From an uncultured Cytophaga sp. (GTDB lineage: Bacteria; Bacteroidota; Bacteroidia; Cytophagales; Cytophagaceae), in NCBI RefSeq assembly GCF_937863595.1, contig NZ_CALMGQ010000186.1:1-61583 (forward strand): a DNA stretch of 61,583 bases. The letters are read 5' to 3'. Shown here in pieces: positions 9,365-17,731 of the stretch. Under the pieces are notes generated by a model. That model was not told where the DNA came from, made no database searches, and saw only the letters and a program-made list of their open reading frames with translations. Each line of letters starts with the position of its first letter. Position 1 is the first letter of the stretch. A program made the position numbers and the translations under genes.

Positions 9365-11845
9365 TTAAATCGTTTTTCTTTTAACACCTCGTACCGCTTC
9401 TGCGTTCCAAGGATCTTCGGGCCATGAATGTCTTGGGTAACGCATCCGCAGTTCTTTGCGAACGTCCGGATAGGTGTTCGACCAAAAACTTTTTAAGTCT
9501 TGCGTTACTTGAACAGGTTTATAGCCAGGCGAAAGCAAATGTATCATTACCTTGTTTTTGCCATCATTAACTGCAGGTGTATCTGTTAAACCAAAGAGTT
9601 CTTGTAAACGAACGGATAAAACAGGAGCGCTTCCATCTACTTTGTATTCCAGAAGTATGGAAGAGCCACTCGGAACATTCAGATGTGTAGGTGCAAGTTT
9701 AGTAAGTATCTGCGACTGTTCCCAAGGAAGTATGGTATTTAAAACTTCCAACATTGGAATTTTCTTGAAATCTTCTCTATGTTTTACATATTTTAAGTAG
9801 AAGGGAAGCCAAGAGTCAACGGTTGAAAGCAATTCTTCGAACCGTACATCTGGCCACTCTTCTGTTGAACGCCACAGTCTTAGTGACAATACCCGTGCTT
9901 GCCATTGCGCGCAATCTTCATCCCAATTAAAAAGTTTAAATCCTTCTTTTTGTACCGCTGCACATAAAGCATTGCAGCGTAGCGTTTCGTCCACTTCTTT
10001 TAGTGGTTTTGTCGAAACGATTAAACTTCCTATACGTGTCTCTTCTTGTTGGATCAAAATACCTTTTGCCTCATCCCAACGAATGCGAACGTGTTGTTCC
10101 ATTCTATCTGTTAATAGCAAAGGATTTAATGCTGCAGCCCAATAAATACGGCCTTCTCCAACACCTGCATCGGCGTGTGCAATAGCAAGCCATTCTTCTT
10201 TAACCAATACATCTTGATCGTGCAAGCGCACATTGCGGCTGTTGGCCATACGGTATCGTGCCGATGCAGCATCTACTAATTTTGCAATACGTTCAGGATA
10301 GGCTGCGGCAATGAGTAAGCCGATGGAATCTAAATCGAATGAGTAATCCGATGATTTAATGGAGAAAATTTTTCTCCAAGATTGTACCGAACGTTCTATG
10401 CGTTCAAAAATTTGTTTCTCTCCTTGGAAACGCTTGCCTGTGCGCCAAGCACGTAAAGCTTCAACTCTTAAAGCGATATCTGCTCCTGCATGTTTTCCCA
10501 AGGCATCTCGTTCTTCCAAAATACAAACCAGATCAATTGCAAGCGGAAGCATGTTATTCTCCTTGCCTTTTAGCAACATGTGTGCTGTACGCGGATGCGT
10601 AGGGAGATTGGCAATGCGTTTGCCTTCTTCTGTAATCGCATCCCGATTCAATGCGTGTAATTCTTGCAACAAAGATTTTGCTTGTTCCACCGATCCTTTA
10701 GGCGGAACGGTTACCCATGTCATGGAGCTAATATCTTTTACGCCCCATTGTGCAAGTTCTAATACCAAAGGTGCTAAATCTGCTTCTAAAATTTCAGGGA
10801 TGCGTTGCGGTTTTAAATAGTTGTGTGTGGCTTCAGACCAGAGACGAATGGCGATTCCTGGACCAAGTCTGCCTGCACGACCCGCTCGTTGATCTGCAGC
10901 ATCTTGTGTTACCTTAACGGTATCCAATTTCGTCATCCCACTATTGGGGTCAAACTTCGGTACACGCGCCAAGCCACTATCAATAACAATGTGAATGCCT
11001 TCAATAGTTAAACTCGTTTCTGCAATCGATGTAGCAAGTACTACTTTTCTCCGTAGTTGCGCATCGGGTTTGATGGCTTCTTGTTGTGCGTTTAAAGATA
11101 GTTCGCCATACAGTGGACGAATGGAAATGTCCGAGTGTATCGTTGATAAAGCATCTGCCGTTTGTTGTATTTCGCGCACACCTGGTAAGAATACAAGAAT
11201 ATCGCCTGTTTCTTCCTTCAGTGTTTTGTTAATGACGCTTGTTACTTGTGCGCTTATGTGTGCGTTTGTATCAATGGGATTGTAACGTACATCAATTGGA
11301 TATTGTCGTCCTTTACTGGTAATGATTGGTGCATTATCAAGAATAGAAGACAGCTGTGCGCCATCTAATGTAGCTGACATGATTAATATGCGCAGATCTT
11401 CCCGTAAAATAAGTTGTAAGTCTCTACATAAAGCAAGCGATAAATCGCTATGTAAACTACGTTCGTGGAATTCATCAAAAATAACCATACCAACACCTTC
11501 CAATGTGGAGTCTTGTTGCAAGCGACGGGTTAAAATGCCTTCTGTTACTACTTCAATACGTGTTTGGTCCGAAATGCGCTGATCAAAACGTACTCGATAT
11601 CCAACTGTTTTGCCAACTTCTTCCTCCAACAAATCTGCCATGCGTTGTGCAACACTTCGCGCAGCCATCCGGCGAGGTTCAAGCAAGATTATTTTATTAT
11701 TCCCAAGCCAATCCGAATGCAATAATTCCAAAGGCAGAATGGTACTTTTACCTGCACCGGGAGGTGCTTGTAAAATGAGGGTCGTATGCAGTTTTAATGC
11801 GTTCTTTATCTCCTCAACTATTTCTGCAATGGGGTATGGATTCAT
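9365..11845 (-). CDS. hrpB: ATP-dependent RNA helicase HrpB
   Basis: A DEAH-family helicase of about 826 residues. Motif I APPGAGKST is at 27-35, the DEAH-equivalent D-E-F-H at 124-127, motif III SAT near 157, T-S-I-A-E-T-S-L-T and the motif VI QRAGRAGR near 320. The C-terminal half holds the HrpB-specific region, ending in R-Y-P-R-H-S-W-P-E-D-P. The frame extends to a TTG at 11872, but ATG 11845 (MNPYPIAE) matches the usual N-terminus. The cellular role of HrpB is poorly defined; it is a cytosolic RNA helicase. Confidence 0.93.
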   Translation of the reverse strand: MNPYPIAEIVEEIKNALKLHTTLILQAPPGAGKSTILPLELLHSDWLGNNKIILLEPRRMAARSVAQRMADLLEEEVGKTVGYRVRFDQRISDQTRIEVVTEGILTRRLQQDSTLEGVGMVIFDEFHERSLHSDLSLALCRDLQLILREDLRILIMSATLDGAQLSSILDNAPIITSKGRQYPIDVRYNPIDTNAHISAQVTSVINKTLKEETGDILVFLPGVREIQQTADALSTIHSDISIRPLYGELSLNAQQEAIKPDAQLRRKVVLATSIAETSLTIEGIHIVIDSGLARVPKFDPNSGMTKLDTVKVTQDAADQRAGRAGRLGPGIAIRLWSEATHNYLKPQRIPEILEADLAPLVLELAQWGVKDISSMTWVTVPPKGSVEQAKSLLQELHALNRDAITEEGKRIANLPTHPRTAHMLLKGKENNMLPLAIDLVCILEERDALGKHAGADIALRVEALRAWRTGKRFQGEKQIFERIERSVQSWRKIFSIKSSDYSFDLDSIGLLIAAAYPERIAKLVDAASARYRMANSRNVRLHDQDVLVKEEWLAIAHADAGVGEGRIYWAAALNPLLLTDRMEQHVRIRWDEAKGILIQQEETRIGSLIVSTKPLKEVDETLRCNALCAAVQKEGFKLFNWDEDCAQWQARVLSLRLWRSTEEWPDVRFEELLSTVDSWLPFYLKYVKHREDFKKIPMLEVLNTILPWEQSQILTKLAPTHLNVPSGSSILLEYKVDGSAPVLSVRLQELFGLTDTPAVNDGKNKVMIHLLSPGYKPVQVTQDLKSFWSNTYPDVRKELRMRYPRHSWPEDPWNAEAVRGVKRKTI

Positions 11846-12197
11846 GGAGTAAAGGTAGGGAAGTTTTAACAAAGGATAAGAAATCGTTATTCGAAATTAT
11901 AAATGCTTTATTTTAAATATGGAATTAAAAAATACAAAAACGATGAACAATCTATTCCAAGATAAATATAGAATACCAACCGTCTACTTTTGCTCACTGG
12001 ATTGTTGGTGCACCGCAAAAGCGATTGTACATTATTATTTAATTGCACTGGCGGAAACACCAACAATAGCCAAAGGGGACTTATGCGTTGTTTTTTAATA
12101 ACAAAGAGTTAGTAGTTTAACGCAATCCTGAAAATTTCGATGGTACAACCGAATAGATAAATTAACGTATATTTATGCAATAAAATTTATTTTTGAT
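11846..12197. other. Intergenic region, one 10-bp inverted repeat
   Basis: About 350 bases between divergent genes. I find no ORF, RNA or clear promoter. A perfect inverted repeat ATTGTTGGTG (12001-12010) / CACCAACAAT (12058-12067) encloses 47 bases; its role is unknown. Confidence 0.5.
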
Positions 12198-12626
12198 ATG
12201 ATATTTAATTTCCTTCATACCTTAATTTTTATTTGCGGAATACTTCATATTGCTTTAGCAATTGGTAGTAGCATTATTCCAAAAGTGTTAAATTGGAAGG
12301 TAGAATTGGCAAAAGTCAAGCCGCTGATTCGACAAATGTTTTGGACCTATGCCGCATATATTTTAGTCATTAATGTGTGTTTTGGATTGGTATCTATTTT
12401 TGGGGTAGATGAATTACTCAATCAATCTTTTCTAGCATCTTGTGTTACACTTTTCATAAGTTTGTATTGGCTTACACGTATTGGAATCCAATTCTTTTAT
12501 TTTGACAAAACAGATGCACCTAAAGGTTTGTTCTTTACACTAGGTGAAGTAGCATTGGTTGTTTTATTTATCGTATTTGCAGCAGTTTATTTTATCGTAT
12601 TCTTATATAATATCACATGGATTTAA
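12198..12626 (+). CDS. Four-helix membrane protein, unknown function
   Basis: A 142-residue protein with about four hydrophobic segments (roughly residues 1-26, 46-68, 78-97 and 112-138) and no soluble domain. I do not recognise the family. It overlaps the following wax-synthase-like gene by 10 bases, so the two are very likely translated together and may form one membrane complex. The start is set by ATG 12198, followed by a long hydrophobic first helix. A leader of only a few bases is possible, since a TATTTTTG sequence ends at 12195, but no matching upstream element is seen. Confidence 0.75.
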   Translation: MIFNFLHTLIFICGILHIALAIGSSIIPKVLNWKVELAKVKPLIRQMFWTYAAYILVINVCFGLVSIFGVDELLNQSFLASCVTLFISLYWLTRIGIQFFYFDKTDAPKGLFFTLGEVALVVLFIVFAAVYFIVFLYNITWI

Positions 12627-13603
12627 TGTTAGGTGCCTTGATTGGTTGGGGAGTTATCCTATTGGTAATGGGATATGTGCTTCCATATGTCACACGTATT
12701 CAACTTGCTCGAATATTGGGTTGGTCATTTGTAATTGGAACAGCTGTTTTTTCAATATGGACAACATCTACAGAAAGTCCTACTCATCGCATGATTGCAA
12801 TCGCATCCTTACAATTACTTTCCATGAAGTTAATTGTTATGGTGGAAGCCTACAGAGGAAAACCAAATGTAACAATACTTCAATGGCTGGCATTTGCTCT
12901 CGGTTGGTTTGGTATGCGTCCACGTTTGTTCGAAGCCTTTCCTTCAAAACCCTTGAATGGTGTTGTACCTTTTTTGATAAAAGGTACAACACGTATTATA
13001 CTTGGTATTGCTTTATTAATTGGATCTGTCTATTTGCAACAGAATTATGCCAACGTATTTTTTTTGTATGAATTGGTGATGCTTGTTGGATTAAGCTTTA
13101 TACTCCATTTCGGAATATTAAATTTAAGTACGGCATCATGGCGTTTTTCTGGGGTAGATGTAAAGGAATTATTTCGTTCTCCTTATAAGGCTAAATCCTT
13201 AAAAGAGTTTTGGGGAAAACGCTGGAATATGGCGTTTTCTGAAATGACCGCGAGTGTTGTATATAAACCGTTGAAGTTAATGTACGGTATTCCTCTGGCA
13301 ATGATTGCTTCATTTCTGGTATCGGGGCTCTTGCATGAAATTGCAATTTCCTTTCCTGTAAAAGTAGGGTATGGCTTGCCTTTTTTATATTTTGTATTGC
13401 ACGGCTTGGCTATGTTTGCAGAAGGTAAAATCGCCTTCGTTAAAAAAATAAATGCACACCCCGTGCTTTCACATGTTTGGGTATTTGCATGGCTTATACT
13501 GCCCATGCCACTGCTATTTCATCATGCCTTTCTAGTAGAGGTGGTAGAGCCTTTGAGAGATTTTATTCTGAATAATGTATATTTATTGTTCGGTACGCTT
13601 TAG
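12617..13603 (+). CDS. Wax-synthase-like membrane-bound O-acyltransferase
   Basis: A 328-residue polytopic protein with about eight hydrophobic segments. The motif S-L-K-E-F-W-G-K-R-W-N (194-204) and the catalytic-type His240 in S-G-L-L-H-E-I-A-I match the long-chain fatty-alcohol O-acyltransferase (plant wax synthase) branch of the MBOAT superfamily. The family transfers acyl groups from acyl-CoA to alcohols or sterol-like acceptors at the membrane. The actual acceptor in this organism is not shown by sequence. It overlaps the preceding membrane protein by 10 bases. Confidence 0.8.
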   Translation: MDLMLGALIGWGVILLVMGYVLPYVTRIQLARILGWSFVIGTAVFSIWTTSTESPTHRMIAIASLQLLSMKLIVMVEAYRGKPNVTILQWLAFALGWFGMRPRLFEAFPSKPLNGVVPFLIKGTTRIILGIALLIGSVYLQQNYANVFFLYELVMLVGLSFILHFGILNLSTASWRFSGVDVKELFRSPYKAKSLKEFWGKRWNMAFSEMTASVVYKPLKLMYGIPLAMIASFLVSGLLHEIAISFPVKVGYGLPFLYFVLHGLAMFAEGKIAFVKKINAHPVLSHVWVFAWLILPMPLLFHHAFLVEVVEPLRDFILNNVYLLFGTL

Positions 13604-13677
13604 CAATTTTTATAACTACACATCGTTTTATTTTTAAATGCTGTTTTGTGAATCTATAAACCGTAAGCCAAATCGCT

Positions 13678-14103
13678 ATGAAACGTTTACTACCTATTAT
13701 ACCACTCCTTTTAATTGCAATGTCATCGTTTGCTCAAGCAGATAAAATACTTGGAACATGGCTTTCTGCCGATAAAAAAGCCCATGTTGAAATGTATAAA
13801 ATCAACAATATCTATTATGGAAAAGTTGTTTGGCTGTCGCAACCCAATGACCCAGCAACCGGGAAGCCCCAACTAGACACTAAAAATCCAGATGCAACCA
13901 AACGAAGCCAGCCTGTTTTAGGGTCAATTCTTTTTAATAAGTTTATTTACGATGATGGAGAATATATTGACGGGAAAATTTACGATGTACGGGATGGGAA
14001 AACATATACAGGTAAATTGTGGCTGAACGATGATGGAACCTTAAGCATGAGAGGCTACATTGGTTTTTTATACAGTACGGAAACATGGACACGCTTGAAG
14101 TAG
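13678..14103 (+). CDS. DUF2147 secreted protein
   Basis: A 141-residue protein with a signal peptide (1-20, ending SSFAQA). The mature part matches DUF2147: I-L-G-T-W-L-S-x-D-K-x-A-x-V-E near the start, YYGKVVWL, and the terminal G-Y-I-G-F-L-Y-S-T-E-T-W-x-R. DUF2147 forms a small beta-barrel of the lipocalin/calycin type and is exported; its ligand is unknown. It is probably transcribed on its own or with the acyltransferase, 74 bases upstream. Confidence 0.88.
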   Translation: MKRLLPIIPLLLIAMSSFAQADKILGTWLSADKKAHVEMYKINNIYYGKVVWLSQPNDPATGKPQLDTKNPDATKRSQPVLGSILFNKFIYDDGEYIDGKIYDVRDGKTYTGKLWLNDDGTLSMRGYIGFLYSTETWTRLK

Positions 14104-14257
14104 CAGAGGAAAACTTATATTCCAAAAAACAAAAGGCAAATTCCAAATGGATGGAATGAATCGTTATTGAACTCAATTAAATTCGGGATAGGTTTTGTCT
14201 TTTAAACCAACAACCAATCGCTAAACTAATTAGATCCCAACAATTTTAGTACATGAA

Positions 14258-14432
14258 TCAATGTCGTTTCCCTAAGGAGGTAATGAGCAAATATATTCAT
14301 TTTGAATAGTCGGTCGATCCCTTTTTCTGTTGGTAAGACGATTTAATTATTTGATCTCCCTTCGTAAAGCTTGAAACAATCACAAAACGAAGGATACCAG
14401 CACTCTAAATTCTCTCAAGGAAACGACATTGA
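14258..14432. repeat. MITE-like element with 14-bp terminal inverted repeats
   Basis: TCAATGTCGTTTCC (14258-14271) and GGAAACGACATTGA (14419-14432) are perfect inverted repeats bounding 175 bases with no ORF. The right-hand 49 bases recur, diverged, at 14887-14936. No clear target duplication is visible. Confidence 0.55.
14382..14430 (+). repeat. Direct repeat unit, copy 1 of 2
   Basis: Shares ACAAAACGAAGG, AGCACTCTAxATTCT and AAGGAAACGACA in the same order with 14887-14936, 505 bases away. It forms the right end of the MITE-like element. Confidence 0.6.
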
Positions 14433-14540
14433 CTTAATATTATTAAAATAATACAATTTTGATGCAAAACACACCTTTTGCACAAACTGCCTTTACGCAT
14501 ATAGTATGCAGTATTCAATTAAACAGCATATTTTTCTTTT

Positions 14541-14628
14541 TCATACACTCCCCATACATTAGCCATACAGTTCCCATACAGTTCCCATACAGTTCCCATA
14601 CAGTTCCCATACAGTTTCCATACTGTAG
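14541..14628 (+). repeat. 11-bp tandem repeat, about eight units
   Basis: The unit CCATACAGTTC occurs four times exactly (14563-14606), with diverged units on both sides (14541-14562 and 14607-14628). It does not encode a long ORF and has no spacers. Confidence 0.85.
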
Positions 14629-14761
14629 ATAGAATAGTAGAATAATACAAATATCGAATGTTTGTTTCAATACGGTCAATCAAATGCATTTAGAACTTTT
14701 AACAGATGGATAAATAGAATTACAAAACCATGAACCTCTTTTAATATGTTCGTAATCACCC

Positions 14762-14807
14762 AAGGAAGGAAGGAAGGAAGGAAGGAAGGAAGGAAGGAAG
14801 GAAGGAA
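14762..14807 (+). repeat. GGAA tetranucleotide microsatellite
   Basis: An uninterrupted AAGG repeat of 46 bases (11.5 units). A tract this long and pure is prone to slippage. It lies about 300 bases upstream of era, outside any confident gene. Confidence 0.95.
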
Positions 14808-14886
14808 TATTTTATGAGCAACCATCCGAGCAAATTCCCAGTTGGTCTGATGGCTTTATTATTAGAGACTCTTTTACAAGCGAGAA

Positions 14887-14936
14887 ACAAAACGAAGGTC
14901 TTTAGCACTCTATATTCTGTTAAGGAAAACGACAGT
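14887..14936 (+). repeat. Direct repeat unit, copy 2 of 2
   Basis: Diverged second copy of 14382-14430. No left-hand inverted end is visible for this copy, so it may be a decayed fragment of the same element. Confidence 0.55.
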
Positions 14937-15060
14937 ATTACTTGAACATTCCCTCCGTTTGAAATTTGTCTTTTGTTATTTGTTTTTTTACGAGGCCTTG
15001 AGCGTTGTCAATGTATGAAAACTCCATGTTTATATCATATTCAATCCTAATAGCTTAGTA

Positions 15061-15088
15061 TTGAAGCCAATTCTTTTTTGTACCTTTG
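15061..15088 (+). promoter_or_regulatory. Bacteroidota-type promoter of era
   Basis: TTG at 15061-15063, 17 bases, then TACCTTTG at 15081-15088, matching the TAnnTTTG element. Transcription would begin near 15094, just before ATG 15105. This argues against the in-frame TTG at 15078 as start. Confidence 0.75.
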
Positions 15089-15104
15089 CACATTACAAAT
15101 ACAA

Positions 15105-16001
15105 ATGGAGAACCCAAAAACACATAAAGCCGGCTTTGTTAGCATTGTTGGTCGTCCGAATGCGGGCAAATCAACCTTGATGAATTGCTTGGTAGGTGAG
15201 CGTCTATCAATTATTACACCTAAGGCACAAACTACCCGTCACCGTGTAATGGGTATTATAAATGATCCTGATTTTCAAATCGTTTACTCGGATACACCTG
15301 GTGTAATTGAGCCTAAATACGAACTTCAGAAGTCTATGATGCGTTTTGTGGATTTTTCTTTGGAAGATGCCGATATGGTTTTGTGGGTGTTGGATGTAAA
15401 AGATCCTGGAGATCATGGCTTGGTATTGCAACGTTTGAATAATGTTGACGTTCCTGTATTGTTGGTATTGAATAAGGTAGATCTCTCCACACAAGAAGAG
15501 ATGGATGCCTTGATTGAAAAATGGAAAGTAGAGTTTCCAAAAGCAGAATCCATATTAGCTGTTTCGGCTATCAAAGGATTTAATTCAGATATGGTATTGA
15601 AGTGGGTGTTGTCGCATTTGCAAGATCACCCGCCATTCTATGATAAAGATGCATTGACGGATAAACCCGAGCGTTTTTTTGCATCCGAAATATTTAGAGA
15701 GAAAATATTTAAAAATTACAGCAAAGAAATTCCGTATAGTTCGGAAGTATTGATAGAATCTTTCAAAGACCAGAAAGATTTGTTGCGCATACAAGCAGTA
15801 ATCATTGTTGAGCGTGAATCGCAAAAAGGAATTGTAATTGGACAAGGTGGTGAGGCCTTGAAACGTACGGCTACCCAGGCCCGTAAATCCATGGAAGAAT
15901 TCTTCGGCAAAAAAGTATTCCTAGAAACATTTGTAAAAGTAGAGCCAGATTGGAGAAGTAAAGAATTTTACTTGCGTCAGTTTGGGTATAAATTAGATTA
16001 A
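15105..16001 (+). CDS. era: GTPase Era
   Basis: A 298-residue GTPase that assists 16S rRNA maturation and 30S assembly at the membrane-facing ribosome pool. G1 GRPNAGKST is at 16-24, G3 DTPG at 63-66, G4 NKVD near 125 and an SA G5 near 148. The C-terminal KH domain carries the motif V-I-G-Q-G-G-E-x-L-K-R. ATG 15105 is chosen because the longer frame from TTG 15078 would start inside the promoter. The der gene follows 8 bases later, giving an era-der ribosome-assembly operon. Confidence 0.97.
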   Translation: MENPKTHKAGFVSIVGRPNAGKSTLMNCLVGERLSIITPKAQTTRHRVMGIINDPDFQIVYSDTPGVIEPKYELQKSMMRFVDFSLEDADMVLWVLDVKDPGDHGLVLQRLNNVDVPVLLVLNKVDLSTQEEMDALIEKWKVEFPKAESILAVSAIKGFNSDMVLKWVLSHLQDHPPFYDKDALTDKPERFFASEIFREKIFKNYSKEIPYSSEVLIESFKDQKDLLRIQAVIIVERESQKGIVIGQGGEALKRTATQARKSMEEFFGKKVFLETFVKVEPDWRSKEFYLRQFGYKLD

Positions 16002-16009
16002 GAAATAAT

Positions 16010-17317
16010 ATGTCAAATATAGTAGCGATAGTTGGTAGACCCAATGTTGGTAAATCAACCTTATTCAATCGCTTGGTAGGTGCTCGTGTAGCCATCATGG
16101 ATAATGAAAGTGGCGTAACAAGAGATCGTCATTATGGTGAAGCAGAATGGTGTGGTAAATTCTTTACCGTTATTGATACAGGTGGATATGTAACTGGATC
16201 AAGTGATATTTTTGAAGGCCAAATTAGAGAGCAAGTTGATATTGCAATTGAAGAAGCAGATGTAATCTTGTTTGTAGTAGATGCAGAAGTAGGCGTACAT
16301 CATTTGGATGAAGAATTTACAAACAAAATTCGTCGTACAAAAAAACCTGTTTTGTTGGTGGTTAATAAAGCCGACAATAACAGACGTTTGCACATGAGTG
16401 CTGAATTCTATTCGTTAGGCATCGGTGAAATATATCCGATCTCTTCTCAAAACGGAACTGGCACAGGAGAGCTGTTGGATGAAGTGATTTCACATTTCAA
16501 AACAGAAGGCGATGAAGATCCAAATGCAGGAATTCCTAAAATTGCTGTTTTGGGAAGACCAAATGCTGGTAAATCATCTTATGTAAATGCATTGTTAGGT
16601 AAAGATCGTAGCATTGTAACAGAAATTGCTGGTACAACACGCGATTCAATTACCTCACATTACAATGTGTTTGGTAAGGAATTCATTTTCGTAGATACAG
16701 CGGGTATTCGTAAGAAATCTCGTATAAAAGAAGATATAGAATTTTATTCTATATTGCGTTCTGTGAAAGCCCTAGAGGAATCAGATGTGTGCGTTATTAT
16801 GATTGATGCAGAACGTGGCATTGAATCACAAGACATGAACATCATCTGGATGGCTCACAACAATAAAAAGGGTATTGTTATTTTAGTGAATAAATGGGAT
16901 TTGATCGAAAAGGATTCTAAAACAGCACAAGAATTTCAAGAAAATATTCGTAATGCGCTAAAACCAATTGATTATCCAATCATCATGTTTATTTCAGTAT
17001 TAAATAAGCAACGTTTGTTTCAATCGGTAGAAGCAATTTTGAAAGCGTACGAAAATAGAGGGAAACGCGTACCAACTTCTGAATTAAATGACAAGATTCT
17101 TCCAGAAATTGACTATAACCCACCTCCTGCAACAAAGCAGAAGTATGTAAAAATCAAGTATATTACTCAATTGCCGACAAAGTCTCCAACTTTTGCTTTC
17201 TTCTGTAACCTACCTCAATATGTAGGAGAATCCTACACACGATTCTTGGAACATAAGATTAGAGCATATTTTGATTTTGAAGGAGTGCCTATTTCGATCG
17301 TTTTTAGAAAAAAATAA
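16010..17317 (+). CDS. der: GTPase Der (EngA)
   Basis: A 435-residue ribosome-assembly GTPase acting in 50S maturation. Two consecutive G domains are visible: GRPNVGKST at 8-16 with DTGG near 54, and GRPNAGKSS near 183 with DTAGIRKK near 230, followed by the KH-like C-terminal domain with the conserved R-V-P-T-S-x-L-N region. Length is normal for the family. It lies 8 bases after era and ends at a terminator. Confidence 0.97.
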   Translation: MSNIVAIVGRPNVGKSTLFNRLVGARVAIMDNESGVTRDRHYGEAEWCGKFFTVIDTGGYVTGSSDIFEGQIREQVDIAIEEADVILFVVDAEVGVHHLDEEFTNKIRRTKKPVLLVVNKADNNRRLHMSAEFYSLGIGEIYPISSQNGTGTGELLDEVISHFKTEGDEDPNAGIPKIAVLGRPNAGKSSYVNALLGKDRSIVTEIAGTTRDSITSHYNVFGKEFIFVDTAGIRKKSRIKEDIEFYSILRSVKALEESDVCVIMIDAERGIESQDMNIIWMAHNNKKGIVILVNKWDLIEKDSKTAQEFQENIRNALKPIDYPIIMFISVLNKQRLFQSVEAILKAYENRGKRVPTSELNDKILPEIDYNPPPATKQKYVKIKYITQLPTKSPTFAFFCNLPQYVGESYTRFLEHKIRAYFDFEGVPISIVFRKK

Positions 17318-17330
17318 AATTTAATTGTTA

Positions 17331-17362
17331 AAACTCTTATAAATATATATTTATAAGAGTTT
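17331..17362 (+). terminator. Terminator after der
   Basis: AAACTCTTATAAATA (17331-17345) pairs with TATTTATAAGAGTTT (17348-17362), followed by a T run. AT-rich but perfect over 15 bp. Confidence 0.85.
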
Positions 17363-17389
17363 TTTTAATAAAAAAACCATCGATTCACC

Positions 17390-17418
17390 TTGGATAATTG
17401 AAAAAAGTACTAAATTTG
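17390..17418 (+). promoter_or_regulatory. Bacteroidota-type promoter of small lipoprotein gene
   Basis: TTG at 17390-17392, 18 bases, then TAAATTTG at 17411-17418, 32 bases before ATG 17451. Confidence 0.7.
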
Positions 17419-17450
17419 TATCCGAAAATAAACTATAAATTATTACAATC

Positions 17451-17645
17451 ATGACAAAAGTATTCACATTATTATCTCTTGCTGCAGTTTTAGCTTTCGC
17501 TTCTTGCGCAGAAAAAAAAGTTGAAGTATCTAACGAAGATACTCTTACTGTAGTTCCAACTGAAGTTGCTCCAGTAGCTCCAGATACTACTACAATGGCT
17601 CCAGATACTACTACAACTACTACTACAACTGAAGTTGTTAAGTAA
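17451..17645 (+). CDS. Small Thr-rich lipoprotein
   Basis: A 64-residue protein with a lipoprotein signal (MTKVFTLLSLAAVLAFASC; lipidated Cys19). The mature 45 residues are low-complexity: alternating Pro/Val/Ala and PDTTT repeats ending in a run of eight Thr. No domain is visible. It has its own promoter and strong terminator, so it is a single-gene unit that may be highly expressed. Small acidic/Thr-rich lipoproteins of this sort are common in Bacteroidota and unassigned. The minus-strand ORF over the same region is a shadow of its repeats. Confidence 0.85.
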   Translation: MTKVFTLLSLAAVLAFASCAEKKVEVSNEDTLTVVPTEVAPVAPDTTTMAPDTTTTTTTTEVVK

Positions 17646-17650
17646 TTCAC

Positions 17651-17664
17651 TGGACTTCGGTCCA
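17651..17664 (+). other. UUCG-tetraloop hairpin
   Basis: TGGAC-TTCG-GTCCA just after the lipoprotein stop and before the terminator; probably an mRNA 3'-stabilising hairpin. Confidence 0.6.
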
Positions 17665-17676
17665 TTGAATGCTAAG

Positions 17677-17701
17677 AAAAACCGCTCTTTGAGCGGTTTT
17701 T
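17677..17701 (+). terminator. Terminator of small lipoprotein gene
   Basis: AAAAACCGCTC pairs with GAGCGGTTTTT around TTT, followed by CTTTTTTT. Confidence 0.95.
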
Positions 17702-17731
17702 CTTTTTTTATATAAATACGTATCTTCAGCT

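Larger units (their letters stand above)
14104..15104. other. 1-kb non-coding region rich in repeats
   Basis: No convincing gene. From left to right it holds a degenerate AAATTCCAAA motif (14120-14150), a 175-base element with terminal inverted repeats (14258-14432), an 11-bp tandem array (14541-14628), a GGAA microsatellite (14762-14807), a direct repeat of about 49 bases (14382-14430 and 14887-14936) and the era promoter. Each is listed separately. Confidence 0.7.

Noticed and set aside
10359..10820. 153-codon plus-strand ORF opposite hrpB
   Set aside because: It lies entirely antisense to well-conserved helicase codons and has an irregular Ser/Arg-rich composition; a shadow ORF.
11874..12197. 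Decayed gene fragment before the four-helix protein
   Set aside because: No frame of useful length or recognisable peptide; only one inverted repeat can be supported.
12559..13071. 170-codon ORF overlapping the wax-synthase-like gene
   Set aside because: It is in another frame of two real membrane-protein genes, Cys/Ser-rich, and matches no domain pattern.
13183..13506. 107-codon minus-strand ORF
   Set aside because: Antisense to the acyltransferase catalytic region; no support.
14541..14628. CRISPR-like array
   Set aside because: Units are 11 bases and contiguous, with no spacers and no cas genes in the window.
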